Assembly (NCBI GenBank): GCA_012841525.1
Contig: DUUO01000029.1
Location: 1 to 41,090 of the forward strand
DNA from: Clostridiales bacterium
Lineage (GTDB): Bacteria > Bacillota > Clostridia > Christensenellales > DTU072
DNA length: 41,090 nt
Direction of reading: 5' to 3'
Both the position numbers and the translations under genes were made by a program. The notes under the pieces are model-generated. The model saw only the letters and a list, made by a program, of their open reading frames with translations. It ran no database searches and was not told where the DNA came from. Positions within the stretch are counted from its first letter, which is position 1, and every line of letters starts with the position of its first letter. Below are positions 33,701-41,090 of the stretch, piece after piece.

Positions 33701-35654
33701 AAAAGCAGATTATACAAAACTAGAAGAATTTTATGAAAATCGTAAAAGACAAATTCATTTTGTTGGTGAATATGCCAAATTAATGAAAGAAGACCTTTTA
33801 AAAGCAAAAGAATTTGAAAGAGACTATTTTAATCTTGAATCAAAAGAATTTGAAGCAAAATATTATAAAGGTAGACAAAAAGAATTAACGTTAAGTATAA
33901 CACCTAAAAAATACCAAGAACTTTTTTCTGATTTATCTCAGCAACAATTAAAAATCATAGAAGATAGAGACACACAATATATAGTTGTTGCAGCAGGCCC
34001 TGGTAGTGGAAAAACTAGGATTTTAACAAGAAAACTAGCATCACTTAGTCTTTTAGAAGATGTAAAAAATGATGAGTTGTTGATGCTTGCTTTTTCTAGA
34101 GCTGCTGTAAATGATTTTAAAACCAAAATGTATGAGATATTAAAAGAACAGGCAAAATATATAAAAATAAAAACATTCCATTCATATTGTTTTGATCTTC
34201 TAGGTAAAGTTGGAAATATCAATGAATCTGATGTAATAGAAGTGGCTACTGAAAAAATTAAACTTGGCGAAGTTGATGAACATATGGTAAATATAAAAAC
34301 ATTAGTTATTGATGAAGCACAAGATATGAACAATAAAGATTTTGGTTTAATAGAAGCACTAATTGAACAAAATGAAGATATGCGAATTATTGCAGTAGGT
34401 GATGATGATCAATGTATTTATGAGGTCAAAAAAGCTGATCCTCAATTATTTAGTTCTTTCTTAAAAAAGGACAATTCTAAAAAATATGAGTTAGTGGATA
34501 ACTATAGAAGTTATGCAAATTTAGTCGATTTTGCAAATCAATTTATCAAAAATGAAAAACAAAGATTAAAAAACCAAATTATCAATCCAGTTAGTAAACT
34601 ATTTGGAAAGATACAAATGACAAAAGTAAAATCTGAAAACATTGAAGGAGCTGCGATCAATGCTGTTTTATCAGAAAAAAATGTAGGTTCTACTTGTATT
34701 GCAGCTCAAACAAATGAAGAAGTTTCAATGATAGCTGCTATGTTAATGGAAAATGGAATAGATGCATCAAAAATTCAATCTTTAATGAATTTTAAGACTA
34801 AAAGTTATAGTTTATTAGAAATTAGAGATTTTATAAAATACATTACGGATTCTTTAGAAAAAAATAAAGCAAATGAAATATCAAGGGAATTATGGGAAGA
34901 AGCGAAAGAAGTAAATCTAAAAAAATATGGAAAAAGTCAAAACTTGGATGTTTTGAAGGCTTTTTTGAAAAGCTTTGAAACAGATTTTCCTGATGAAAAA
35001 TATAAAGATGATGTACTAGAATTTGCAAGAGAAATGAAATTAGAAGAATTAAAAGATACGGAGAAAAATAAAATATTTGTATCAACAATTCATAAAATAA
35101 AGGGTAGAGAATTTGATAATATGTATATTGTGCTTGGATATAAATTAAAATATAAAAACTCCACTGAAAGAAATAGATTGATTTATGTTGCTCTGACAAG
35201 AGCTAGAAAAAACATGCACATCTTTTATAAAGATGACTACTTTGATCATATTAAAACATTGAATTTGTTTAAAGATGTTGACAATAATGATTATAAACTG
35301 CCAAAAGAAGTAATAATAAAATTTGATTATAGTGATGTTGGATTAAAATATTTTGACAATAGTGTTATGCAATATAAAATAAGCAGATTAAAAAGTGGTG
35401 ACCCATTATACTTTGATGATCCAAAAGGAAAAATTCTTTTTTTAAGTGAAGATTTTCAAAAAGGTGGTCGTATATTTTTCTCATGTAAAAAAGATGAAAA
35501 CATTGAAATCTTTAGAAATAAAGGTTATGTGATGCATAAGGCAAAAGTTCAAGACATTGTTTATTGGAAAAATCCTGAAAAACCTGACAATCCAAATGAA
35601 ATAAAAATTATTTTGCCAGAAATAACTCTAAGGCTAGAAGATGAACAAATATAA
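30714..35654 (+). CDS. Exonuclease-RecQ-UvrD helicase fusion
   Basis: 1646 residues with three enzymatic modules. Residues 1-130 are a DEDD 3'-5' exonuclease (D10/E12 in FYDLETE, D64 in GHNILRHD, D117). A CKSCKYC knuckle is at 270-276. Residues 300-640 are a RecQ-type SF2 helicase (TAGGKS 323-328, DEAH 426-429, FTATA, AFGMGVDKSDVGMVIHYDIS, ESGRAGRD 614-621). Residues 640-1070 form a helical/winged linker. Residues 1074 to about 1510 are a UvrD/Rep-type SF1 helicase (AGPGSGKT 1094-1101, DEAQD 1200-1204, GDDDQCIYE, VDNYRSYANLV, STIHKIKGREFDNM, VALTRARKNMHI). All ATPase motifs are intact. The start is TTG with AAAGAGG upstream. It lies among transfer genes; a role in element DNA processing, repair or defence is inferred. 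Confidence 0.93.
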   Translation: MFSDNITFYDLETESTTTNRKEREICDIGACRGNATFHENSLSKFEDFIKGTKFLCGHNILRHDNLYIKNRLEKLNITHFIDTLLLSPLLDPYKPYHYLIKEDNIVGSNSFNNPLKDSQRASKLLEDFIEKYNMLNINIQRILYFLLHEQKDFKGFFEYINVRFIKFGVNLSSLIKREIENKICANAPVDRLIKDYPIELAYTIMLFSQHAEQKKEINWAEVQKEVNEDFDIIGKRALEDSKYVLKTPPWVLMTFPKIEEVVHILRGTNCKSCKYCKGELDEVKALEKYFGYTSFRSFEGKDLQYEAVKAANNDESILAIFPTAGGKSLTFQLPALISGDAENSLTVVISPLQSLMKDQVDVLDKEHGIYNAATLNGLQDPIDRNEEYGKVEKGIASLLYISPEKLRSKSIENLLLKRHIARFVIDEAHCLSSWGHDFRPDYQYIGKFIKSLQEKKGGKRIPVSCFTATAKKEVIEEIKQYFKEILDLELREISTDTRRKNLNYFQIAVNNQEEKFNVLIKLLREKQCPTIIYVSRVKRANELAEKLCARNFKAKAYNAKIDAQEKIKTQDDFKNGNVDIIVATTAFGMGVDKSDVGMVIHYDISDSLENYAQESGRAGRDQKIQADCYIIYNENDLNLHFSLLNQTKLSIKEIQDIWKVVKLLTKGNRKTFSKSPIEIARKAGWDIDGDKSKIETKVITAINSLEQSRFLERGQNEPKIFADSILVKNIMEAREKLEKSPYFKDETRKTNAVRILQSLLSAKSTTFNKEDIPESRVEYIAGNLSLKTKEVMDIVEDLKAAEILSDTQDLKINFTKEGSIKPKKQKLEKFYKIEKNFLEGLKEGENLYDLKAISASFENTSTFELEKVIGYLSITGLIKTKKAGKKYVFNISSEKGKDELLKNLESRFDIANSTLEYLNELDEHKPKDANLIEVSTKMLVDNYGQNLLGESTSPKEMQNVLFYLSRTDILKIEGNFLVFYNAIKVERIADVSRRYTKADYTKLEEFYENRKRQIHFVGEYAKLMKEDLLKAKEFERDYFNLESKEFEAKYYKGRQKELTLSITPKKYQELFSDLSQQQLKIIEDRDTQYIVVAAGPGSGKTRILTRKLASLSLLEDVKNDELLMLAFSRAAVNDFKTKMYEILKEQAKYIKIKTFHSYCFDLLGKVGNINESDVIEVATEKIKLGEVDEHMVNIKTLVIDEAQDMNNKDFGLIEALIEQNEDMRIIAVGDDDQCIYEVKKADPQLFSSFLKKDNSKKYELVDNYRSYANLVDFANQFIKNEKQRLKNQIINPVSKLFGKIQMTKVKSENIEGAAINAVLSEKNVGSTCIAAQTNEEVSMIAAMLMENGIDASKIQSLMNFKTKSYSLLEIRDFIKYITDSLEKNKANEISRELWEEAKEVNLKKYGKSQNLDVLKAFLKSFETDFPDEKYKDDVLEFAREMKLEELKDTEKNKIFVSTIHKIKGREFDNMYIVLGYKLKYKNSTERNRLIYVALTRARKNMHIFYKDDYFDHIKTLNLFKDVDNNDYKLPKEVIIKFDYSDVGLKYFDNSVMQYKISRLKSGDPLYFDDPKGKILFLSEDFQKGGRIFFSCKKDENIEIFRNKGYVMHKAKVQDIVYWKNPEKPDNPNEIKIILPEITLRLEDEQI

Positions 35655-35783
35655 TATAAGTTCAAAAATGTTAGAGACCTAAATGAAAAACATAAATTAG
35701 ATATTATTTTATCTAGTGATTATATATTGTTTTGATTTTGCAAATTAGTCTTTACTTTTATATAGAATTAATGTTTAATTTTT

Positions 35784-35818
35784 AATCCAGCAAGTTATTA
35801 TTTGTTGGATTTTTTTAT
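35784..35818 (+). terminator. Terminator after the helicase fusion
   Basis: AATCCAGCAA pairs with TTGTTGGATT (one G-U) and is followed by a run of T's, 130 bases after the stop codon. Confidence 0.8.
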
Positions 35819-35839
35819 ATAAAATTTTTTAATTTGTCC

Positions 35840-35866
35840 AAAAAGCCCTTTTTCGTGGCTTTTATA
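35840..35866 (+). terminator. Second hairpin before the HTH gene
   Basis: AAAAGCC-CTTTTTCGT-GGCTTTT, then TATATAG. Weaker than the preceding one; part of the duplicated motif also found at 29261. Confidence 0.45.
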
Positions 35867-35905
35867 TAGAGGCATTTTTATAATTAATTTTTTTTAAGGA
35901 GCAAA

Positions 35906-36145
35906 ATGAAAGTAAAAAGGAATGTAATTTTAGGATATATGCGTGATAGAGGATATTCAAATGAAGAATTTAAAAATGTACTTGGATTAGATGATTTTCA
36001 TTTTAACAATATGATTGCTGGCAAACGATTAACATATGACACTGAAATTGCTTTATTAAAATACTTTACACCAACAATAGCGGAGTTTTTAATTGATTTT
36101 GATGAAAAGGATTTTTCCGTTTTAAAAAGGCTTGCAAGAATTTAA
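35906..36145 (+). CDS. Small helix-turn-helix-like protein
   Basis: 79 residues, mostly helical. NVILGYMRDRGYSNEEFKNV, then LGLDDFHFNNMIAGKRLTYD, resembles a Cro/XRE-type helix-turn-helix (GYSNEEFKNVLGLDDFHFNNMI as helices 2-3), so a DNA-binding regulator is likely but the match is loose. AAGGAG lies four bases before the ATG. It precedes the relaxase gene. Its last codons (KRLARI and TAA) are the first copy of the array that follows. Confidence 0.65.
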   Translation: MKVKRNVILGYMRDRGYSNEEFKNVLGLDDFHFNNMIAGKRLTYDTEIALLKYFTPTIAEFLIDFDEKDFSVLKRLARI

Positions 36146-36362
36146 ATTTAACAAAAAAAGGCTTGCAAGAATTTTAAAAAAGTTTATAAGAATTTAACCA
36201 AAAAGATTTACAAGAATTTAAAAAAGTTTACTAGATTTAACAAAGAAGGCTTACAAAAATTTAACAAAAAATACTTAAAAGAATTTAACAAAGTTTACGA
36301 GAATTTAATAAAAGAAGACTTGCAAGAATTTAAAAAAGAAGGCTTACAAGAATTAATATTTT
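36122..36362 (+). repeat. About ten 20-28 bp tandem repeats seeded from a gene's 3' end
   Basis: Unit aaaaaggcttgcaagaattta (the gene's end, including TAA) is followed by about nine diverged copies. Unit lengths are near multiples of three, and the same frame stays open from 36152 to 36373 (stop TAG) after two in-frame TAA. It encodes an amphipathic Lys/Glu/Asn/Phe-rich repeat such as NKEGLQKF and KEDLQEFK, with no start codon. Confidence 0.85.
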
Positions 36363-36451
36363 TGTTTAATTAGCGTTTATAGATGTTTAAATGATTTTAA
36401 ATTAGAAATCAAATTTTTATTTGAACTAAAAAGATTTTTTAGGAGGAAATT

Positions 36452-37687
36452 GTGGGAAGAATATTTTGTAAATTGCAGTGTGTACCTATGCCAGAGGCTT
36501 TAGAAAGAAACGAAGTACTTAAAGAAAAGTATGGTAAACTTAGGCGTTTTTATGATTGTAGTGGAACATACAATGACGTAGTTAGTTACATAGAACATGG
36601 TGCTAGATTAAATTTTGGACTATATGAAGACTTTAATGGTGGAGTAAAAACTGGAATTTTTGACAACAATGGAGTTTGTGATAGTGAAAAACTAAAGATG
36701 TATCAAGAAAAATTAAGAAAAACAAATAGCCCAATTTGGGGAGGCATCATTTTGTTTCCAGAGGAATTTGGCCTTGAATATGTAAAGACTGGATATGATG
36801 CAAAGAGAATCATAAAAGAATCTTTTTCTAAATTTTTTAAAGGTGCAGGTTTTGCAAAAGATAATGTTGAGTGGTTTGCAGGACTTCATGAAAACTATGT
36901 TAGAAAACATATCCATTTTGTCATATGGGAAAAAAAACCTTTATCAATTAATAGAGATACTGGTGAAAAAGAGTTTAGCAGCTATTTTATTCAACCTGAA
37001 GTTTGTAGAGAATTTGAAGAAAACTTAGAAAAATCTATTACAAGTTGTGCAAAAGAAATTGATAAAGAAATAGTAGGAATTGGAACTAATAAACTAAAAG
37101 AAAATTTCAACATGAAAAAAAATATGCTAGAACTATTTAGAATTTTGCCAGATGTTCCATTTTCAAACAATGAAGAACTTAAAATATTGAGATACAAAAA
37201 TAAACTCTTAAATATTTCAAGACAAATCATTAGAAGCAATAAAGACATATTAGAAAAAATTGGAGATTTATCTACAGTACTTCGTGAAAAAGAAAAGGCT
37301 CTTGAAGAAGAAAGTAGCATAGTCACTAAATCAAATTTAGGTGATGAATATTTTGAACTATTTTATGAAGGAATAATGAAAGAGGCTTTGAGAGAAATAT
37401 ATAAAAGAAAAAAGCAAAGCCCATCAATATCAAATAAAACCATAAGGCGTAGAGAAATGAAGGAAGGCCAGATAAAACTAATGAAAGAATTTAAAGATAT
37501 TAAGGAAAACTTAAATAATAAAGCACTTAAAAGTCTAGATTGGTTAATTTGTATTGCAAATGAAATAGATCCAAAAGAAATTTTAATAGCAAAAGAAAAA
37601 TTTGTTAAAACTGAAAAAGATAACATTTCAAAAGATGCAAACAATAAAAATAAAGATTTAGTAGACCAAAAGTTAAGTATAAATTAG
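36452..37687 (+). CDS. MobP-type conjugative relaxase
   Basis: 411 residues. The pattern PIWGGIILFPEEFGLEYVKT then EWFAGLHENYVRKHIHFVIW (H146, H153, H155) is the metal-binding HUH signature of the MobP relaxases of Bacillota elements (closest in my memory to MobP3). Candidate nicking tyrosines are in RRFYDCSGTYNDVVSYIEHG (Y34, Y40, Y46). The C-terminal half (200-411) is helical and Lys/Glu-rich. It would nick oriT and carry the strand to the coupling protein, which is the next gene. The start is GTG with AGGAGG seven bases upstream. No primase or helicase domain is attached. Confidence 0.83.
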   Translation: MGRIFCKLQCVPMPEALERNEVLKEKYGKLRRFYDCSGTYNDVVSYIEHGARLNFGLYEDFNGGVKTGIFDNNGVCDSEKLKMYQEKLRKTNSPIWGGIILFPEEFGLEYVKTGYDAKRIIKESFSKFFKGAGFAKDNVEWFAGLHENYVRKHIHFVIWEKKPLSINRDTGEKEFSSYFIQPEVCREFEENLEKSITSCAKEIDKEIVGIGTNKLKENFNMKKNMLELFRILPDVPFSNNEELKILRYKNKLLNISRQIIRSNKDILEKIGDLSTVLREKEKALEEESSIVTKSNLGDEYFELFYEGIMKEALREIYKRKKQSPSISNKTIRRREMKEGQIKLMKEFKDIKENLNNKALKSLDWLICIANEIDPKEILIAKEKFVKTEKDNISKDANNKNKDLVDQKLSIN

Positions 37688-37910
37688 AATATAAAAATTT
37701 CATTGGTAAAACTCAATATAAAGAAGAAATAAAAACTTAAAATAACAGTAGAATATAAAAATTTCATTGGTAAAACCCAATATAAAGAAGAAATAAAAAC
37801 TTAAAATAACAGTAGAATATAAAACTTTCATTGATAAAACCCAATATAAAAGTAGAAATAAATTTTGAGTATAAAAGTAGAATAATAAAATTTTCATTGG
37901 TAAAACCTAA
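37685..37910 (+). repeat. Four 64-bp tandem repeats beginning at the relaxase stop codon
   Basis: tagaatataaaaatttcatt starts at 37685 (its TAG is the relaxase stop) and recurs at 37749 and 37813; a diverged fourth copy starts at 37878. Shared internal block: ggtaaaacccaatataaaga. The array fills the gap up to the coupling-protein gene. Confidence 0.9.
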
Positions 37911-37939
37911 ATATTTTTTGTTTAACATATCCCAAATTA

Positions 37940-40939
37940 ATGGAAAAGAAAAAGATTAAAAAACTAATTGCATATACATGTTTGGTGCTAGCCGAATATT
38001 TTATCGCTTTTTTAATTGCTTTAGCATATAGGCAAGGCTTTAGAAAAAACATAAAACTAGACTTTTCTGTGTTTTTAAGTCCTCTAGTTATTGGAATATT
38101 TTTTGTTTTTATTGGCCTTACTTCCTTAATTATTCTACTTAATTACGATAAAAAGTTTTGGTTCAAAAATTCAATAGATGCTCTATCAGATGGGGAAAAG
38201 AAACAAATACTTGGAAATTTAGAGCAAGCAAGATTTCAAGGAAATATGGAAATAGATAAAAATTTTACTAAAGTGGAATATTCAAAATTAAAAGACATTG
38301 AAATTGATGGAGTTCCAGTTAAAGCAGTTGTAAATGGAAATAAATATCATATCAATCTTGCAAGGCCTGCACACACAATGGTAATAGGATCTACAGGTTC
38401 AGGTAAAACCACAAGTTTCATTAATCCTACAATTCAAATTTTATCTCAATCAAAAACTAAACCTTCAATGCTAATTACAGATCCAAAAGGTGAACTATTA
38501 AATTTACATGCAAAGTCATTAAAAGAAAAAGGCTATGAAGTACAAGTTCTAGATTTAAGAAATCCATACAATTCAGTCAAATGGAATCCACTTGAAAAAG
38601 TGTATGAAAATTATCAAAAAATGCTAAATCTTGAAACAAATGTCATTAGCGTAGATAAAGAAGATTTTAAAGATATGGTAGGAAAAGAAGTAATAGTAAA
38701 ACGCAAAAATGAAGATAAAGAAAACATTAAAAAAGAAGATGCAAAAACAAATGATGTGACTGTAGAAAAAGAAAGTTTAGAAAACATTAAAGCTGATGAA
38801 GACATAAAAGAAAATGTCAATTGTGTTGCAAGCTATAAGGTAAAAGAAACGGCAATAAAAAGCTATGATGTTTTACATTTTTTAGAGCCAAAAGATATGG
38901 AGAAAAAACAAACTGGATTTGAAAGTCCAGATGATAAAAAAACAAATAATGATGAAGATAATGAAGGATTTGAAGGCTGGCTAGAAGCAGAAAATTTAAT
39001 TGAAAGTGAGTTCATAGCAGTAGCATTTGAAACAAGTAAACAGGCGGTGCAAAATAATATAAATAGTGCTAATAGGGAAACACAAGATATATATTTAGAT
39101 AATCAAAGTAGCGAACAAGAAAAAGAAGAGACAAAAGAAAATGATACATTAAACGACAATGAAAACGAAAAAAGTGAAGTGTTGAATGATGATTTTAGTA
39201 GTGAAAATATAGTATCAAGTGAAAGTTTAAGTGGTGATGTTAGTAGTGATAATAAAGAATTAAAGGAAAGCATAAATAGTAATATTAATAGTGATGTCAG
39301 TAGAGAAAATGTAGGGGCAAAAGAAACTTCAAGTGACAAAATAAAAAGAGAAAATGGATATTTTAGAAAGAAGTTTTTTGATGAAAATGGCAAAAGAATC
39401 AGTGCATTAAATAGAGAAGTTGACACTTCAAAAATTGGAGATGGACCATGGGAATTTGAAGGCGAAGTATATTTTGACATTAAAGATTTAGTTAATGCAA
39501 TAAAGGTAGAAAGGCAAAAATTATTTGATGAAGTTTATGAAGATTGCAATGATTTTGTAAGCATTTTATGTCCTGTTAAAAACAAAAAAGATCCATTATG
39601 GGAATCTGGTGCAAAGAGTTTCATTTTAGCAATATTACTTGCAATGCTAGAAGATAGCGAAGATGAAAGTTTAGAGATGACAAAAGAAAAATTTAACTTT
39701 TATAACCTCACAAAAATTGCACTAAACACACAAAATGATTGTAAAGATTTAGTTAAATATTTTGAAGGAAGAGGAGAACTTTCAAAAAGCACGGCTCTAT
39801 CAAAACAAGTTTTAGATTCTTTAGATAGAACCAGAGGTTCATATTTATCAACCATATTTGATAAATTAAATCTTTTTAGTGACCTTAGTATTTGTTCACT
39901 AACATCTGCAAATGAAATTGAATTTGAAGATATGGCATCAAAATCGGTTGCATTGTTTTTGCAGATTCCAGATGAAAAAGAAACAAGGCATACTCTTGCA
40001 GCAATGGTGGTTCTTCAAGCATATAAAGATTTAGTTGCAGCTGCTAATGCTCATAAAGATTTATCGCTACCAAGACCTGTATATTTCATTTTAGATGAAT
40101 TTGGAAACTTGCCAAGAATAAATAAACTTGAACAAATGATAACTGTTGGAAGATCTAGAAATTTGTGGATGTTTTTAGTTTTACAAAGTTATGCACAACT
40201 AGCAAATGTCTATGATGAAAAAGTTTCTGAAATCATCAAATCGAACTGCAATATTCAAATTTTTATAGGTTCAACAGATCCAAAAACACTTGAGAGTTTT
40301 TCAAAGCATTGCGGCAACTATAGTGTTGCTACAAGAAATGTCAGTTTCAATACATCAAATACAGATAATTTAAGTTCATCAATTTCTGTAAAAGAAAGAC
40401 CTTTAATATATCCATCAGAACTGAGTAAATTAAATAATCCTTTAGATATGGGTAATGCCATTGTGACAGTTTTTGGATATAACCCAATTAAATCAAAATA
40501 TACTCCAAGTTTTTTAGTCCCAATGTTAGATCTTAGCGAATCAGAAATTAAAGTAGAGCAAAGCAGATATTTTGATGAATCTAGAATTTTTTATGATATG
40601 AAAAAACGAAATGAACATTATGAAAACGAAAAAAATGCAAGATTTGCTAAAGACCATATTAAAAGAGAATACGAAGAAAGAGAAAAAGATATGAACGCAG
40701 CACTTTTAATTCAGCACGCAGATGCAGCAGTTGTAGAACTATTAAGTGTTGAGGAAAGGGAAAAATTAAGTGGATATATTGCAAAAAGATTAATTAAAAA
40801 AGCAATTGAAGTTTTAGAAACAGCCATTAAAAAAGCAAAAGAAACAGGGAAAGACAATTTGATTTTTGAAATTGACAGAGCACGAAAATATTTAGAACGT
40901 GAACTAGATAAAAGTATTGGTGGTAGCATAGCGGCTTAA
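37940..40939 (+). CDS. VirD4/TraG-type type IV coupling protein
   Basis: 999 residues against about 600 usual. Two N-terminal helices (about 8-30 and 45-67), then the motor ATPase: Walker A GSTGSGKT (150-157), TDPKGEL, and Walker B VYFILDEFGNLPRI (D719/E720), with GRSRNLWMFLVLQSYAQL and SNCNIQIFIGS after it. Between NPLEKVYENY and EDCNDFVSILCP lies an insertion of about 300 residues (235-535). It is very rich in Glu, Asp, Asn, Ser and Lys, with a small ordered island near 472-525. The protein brings the relaxase-DNA complex to the transfer channel. No clear SD precedes the ATG. It directly follows the relaxase. Confidence 0.92.
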   Translation: MEKKKIKKLIAYTCLVLAEYFIAFLIALAYRQGFRKNIKLDFSVFLSPLVIGIFFVFIGLTSLIILLNYDKKFWFKNSIDALSDGEKKQILGNLEQARFQGNMEIDKNFTKVEYSKLKDIEIDGVPVKAVVNGNKYHINLARPAHTMVIGSTGSGKTTSFINPTIQILSQSKTKPSMLITDPKGELLNLHAKSLKEKGYEVQVLDLRNPYNSVKWNPLEKVYENYQKMLNLETNVISVDKEDFKDMVGKEVIVKRKNEDKENIKKEDAKTNDVTVEKESLENIKADEDIKENVNCVASYKVKETAIKSYDVLHFLEPKDMEKKQTGFESPDDKKTNNDEDNEGFEGWLEAENLIESEFIAVAFETSKQAVQNNINSANRETQDIYLDNQSSEQEKEETKENDTLNDNENEKSEVLNDDFSSENIVSSESLSGDVSSDNKELKESINSNINSDVSRENVGAKETSSDKIKRENGYFRKKFFDENGKRISALNREVDTSKIGDGPWEFEGEVYFDIKDLVNAIKVERQKLFDEVYEDCNDFVSILCPVKNKKDPLWESGAKSFILAILLAMLEDSEDESLEMTKEKFNFYNLTKIALNTQNDCKDLVKYFEGRGELSKSTALSKQVLDSLDRTRGSYLSTIFDKLNLFSDLSICSLTSANEIEFEDMASKSVALFLQIPDEKETRHTLAAMVVLQAYKDLVAAANAHKDLSLPRPVYFILDEFGNLPRINKLEQMITVGRSRNLWMFLVLQSYAQLANVYDEKVSEIIKSNCNIQIFIGSTDPKTLESFSKHCGNYSVATRNVSFNTSNTDNLSSSISVKERPLIYPSELSKLNNPLDMGNAIVTVFGYNPIKSKYTPSFLVPMLDLSESEIKVEQSRYFDESRIFYDMKKRNEHYENEKNARFAKDHIKREYEEREKDMNAALLIQHADAAVVELLSVEEREKLSGYIAKRLIKKAIEVLETAIKKAKETGKDNLIFEIDRARKYLERELDKSIGGSIAA

Positions 40940-41090
40940 AGATAATGCAAATATTAGAGAAAAAAAGAGATTTTGATTGAATAAATAATTGTGAAGACTA
41001 GAGGGCAAAAGGGTTATGAGATTTTTGCTGGAAAGGCTAGATGATAGGAATAAATATATGATGTTTATTGATAAGGTGAGAGGGTAAAAT
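40940..41090 (+). other. Window edge with short overlapping frames
   Basis: A 17-codon GTG frame (40991-41044) and a 23-codon ATG frame (41016-41087) overlap here. GGTGAGAGGG at 41075-41084 followed by TAAAAT at the last base looks like the SD of a gene starting just outside the window. I do not call either short frame a gene. Confidence 0.3.

Noticed and set aside
36122..36373. Separate small gene in the repeat array after the HTH gene
   Set aside because: The frame is open but has no start codon or SD and follows two in-frame stops, so it is reported only as a finding.
38600..39550. Intein or inserted gene in the coupling protein
   Set aside because: No splice-junction Cys/Ser...His-Asn motifs and no endonuclease motif; the insert is low complexity and charged.

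Overview
The window is a chromosomal segment of a strongly AT-rich low-GC Gram-positive (Bacillota) bacterium, probably an uncultured Clostridia-like gut lineage. The evidence is GyrA with a GyrA box, good AGGAGG-type ribosome binding sites, the cysE-cysS and mrnC-rlmB-sigma(H) gene sets that are neighbours in Bacillus, a Bacillus-type LexA, and InlB-type surface repeats. TGA is a stop and Trp is TGG, so the code is standard.

Layout. 88-2667 is gyrA with its own terminator. 2819-13986 is a minus-strand cell-surface block: a small unknown gene, three tandem paralogous membrane-tethered alpha/beta hydrolases, and a 1706-residue protein made almost wholly of 21 InlB/Flg_new (Listeria-Bacteroides) repeats behind an N-terminal membrane anchor. 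14511-14982 is a compact tRNA operon (initiator Met, elongator Met, Glu, Val) with a consensus promoter and perfect terminator, followed directly by a 5'-truncated Fic-family gene. 15375-25780 is a minus-strand block, mostly housekeeping: zinc-ribbon membrane proteins, cysS, cysE, an unknown 4-TM protein, ychF, a SigH-position sigma factor, rlmB and mrnC.

From about 26246 to the end every gene is on the plus strand and the content becomes that of an integrative conjugative element or similar: lexA, a small conserved protein, a zinc-ribbon protein, a region-4-only sigma-like protein, a 450-bp array of four structured repeat units, a possible DNA-binding protein, a giant exonuclease-RecQ-UvrD fusion, a small HTH-like protein, a MobP-type relaxase and a VirD4-type coupling protein. 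No integrase, element end or type IV secretion gene is inside the window, so the element continues to the right and its left edge is uncertain.

Two things stand out. First, almost every non-coding gap holds a degenerate tandem repeat (units about 22-130 bp, 2-10 copies), and at least three arrays have a gene's 3' end and stop codon as first copy. Second, the four-unit array at 29360-29800 has a repeated architecture: an anti-Shine-Dalgarno-like CCTCC, a terminator-like hairpin, a strong GGAGG and a tiny ORF. The CCTCC and GGAGG arms co-vary between units, so it looks like a repeated RNA regulatory device inside the conjugative element.
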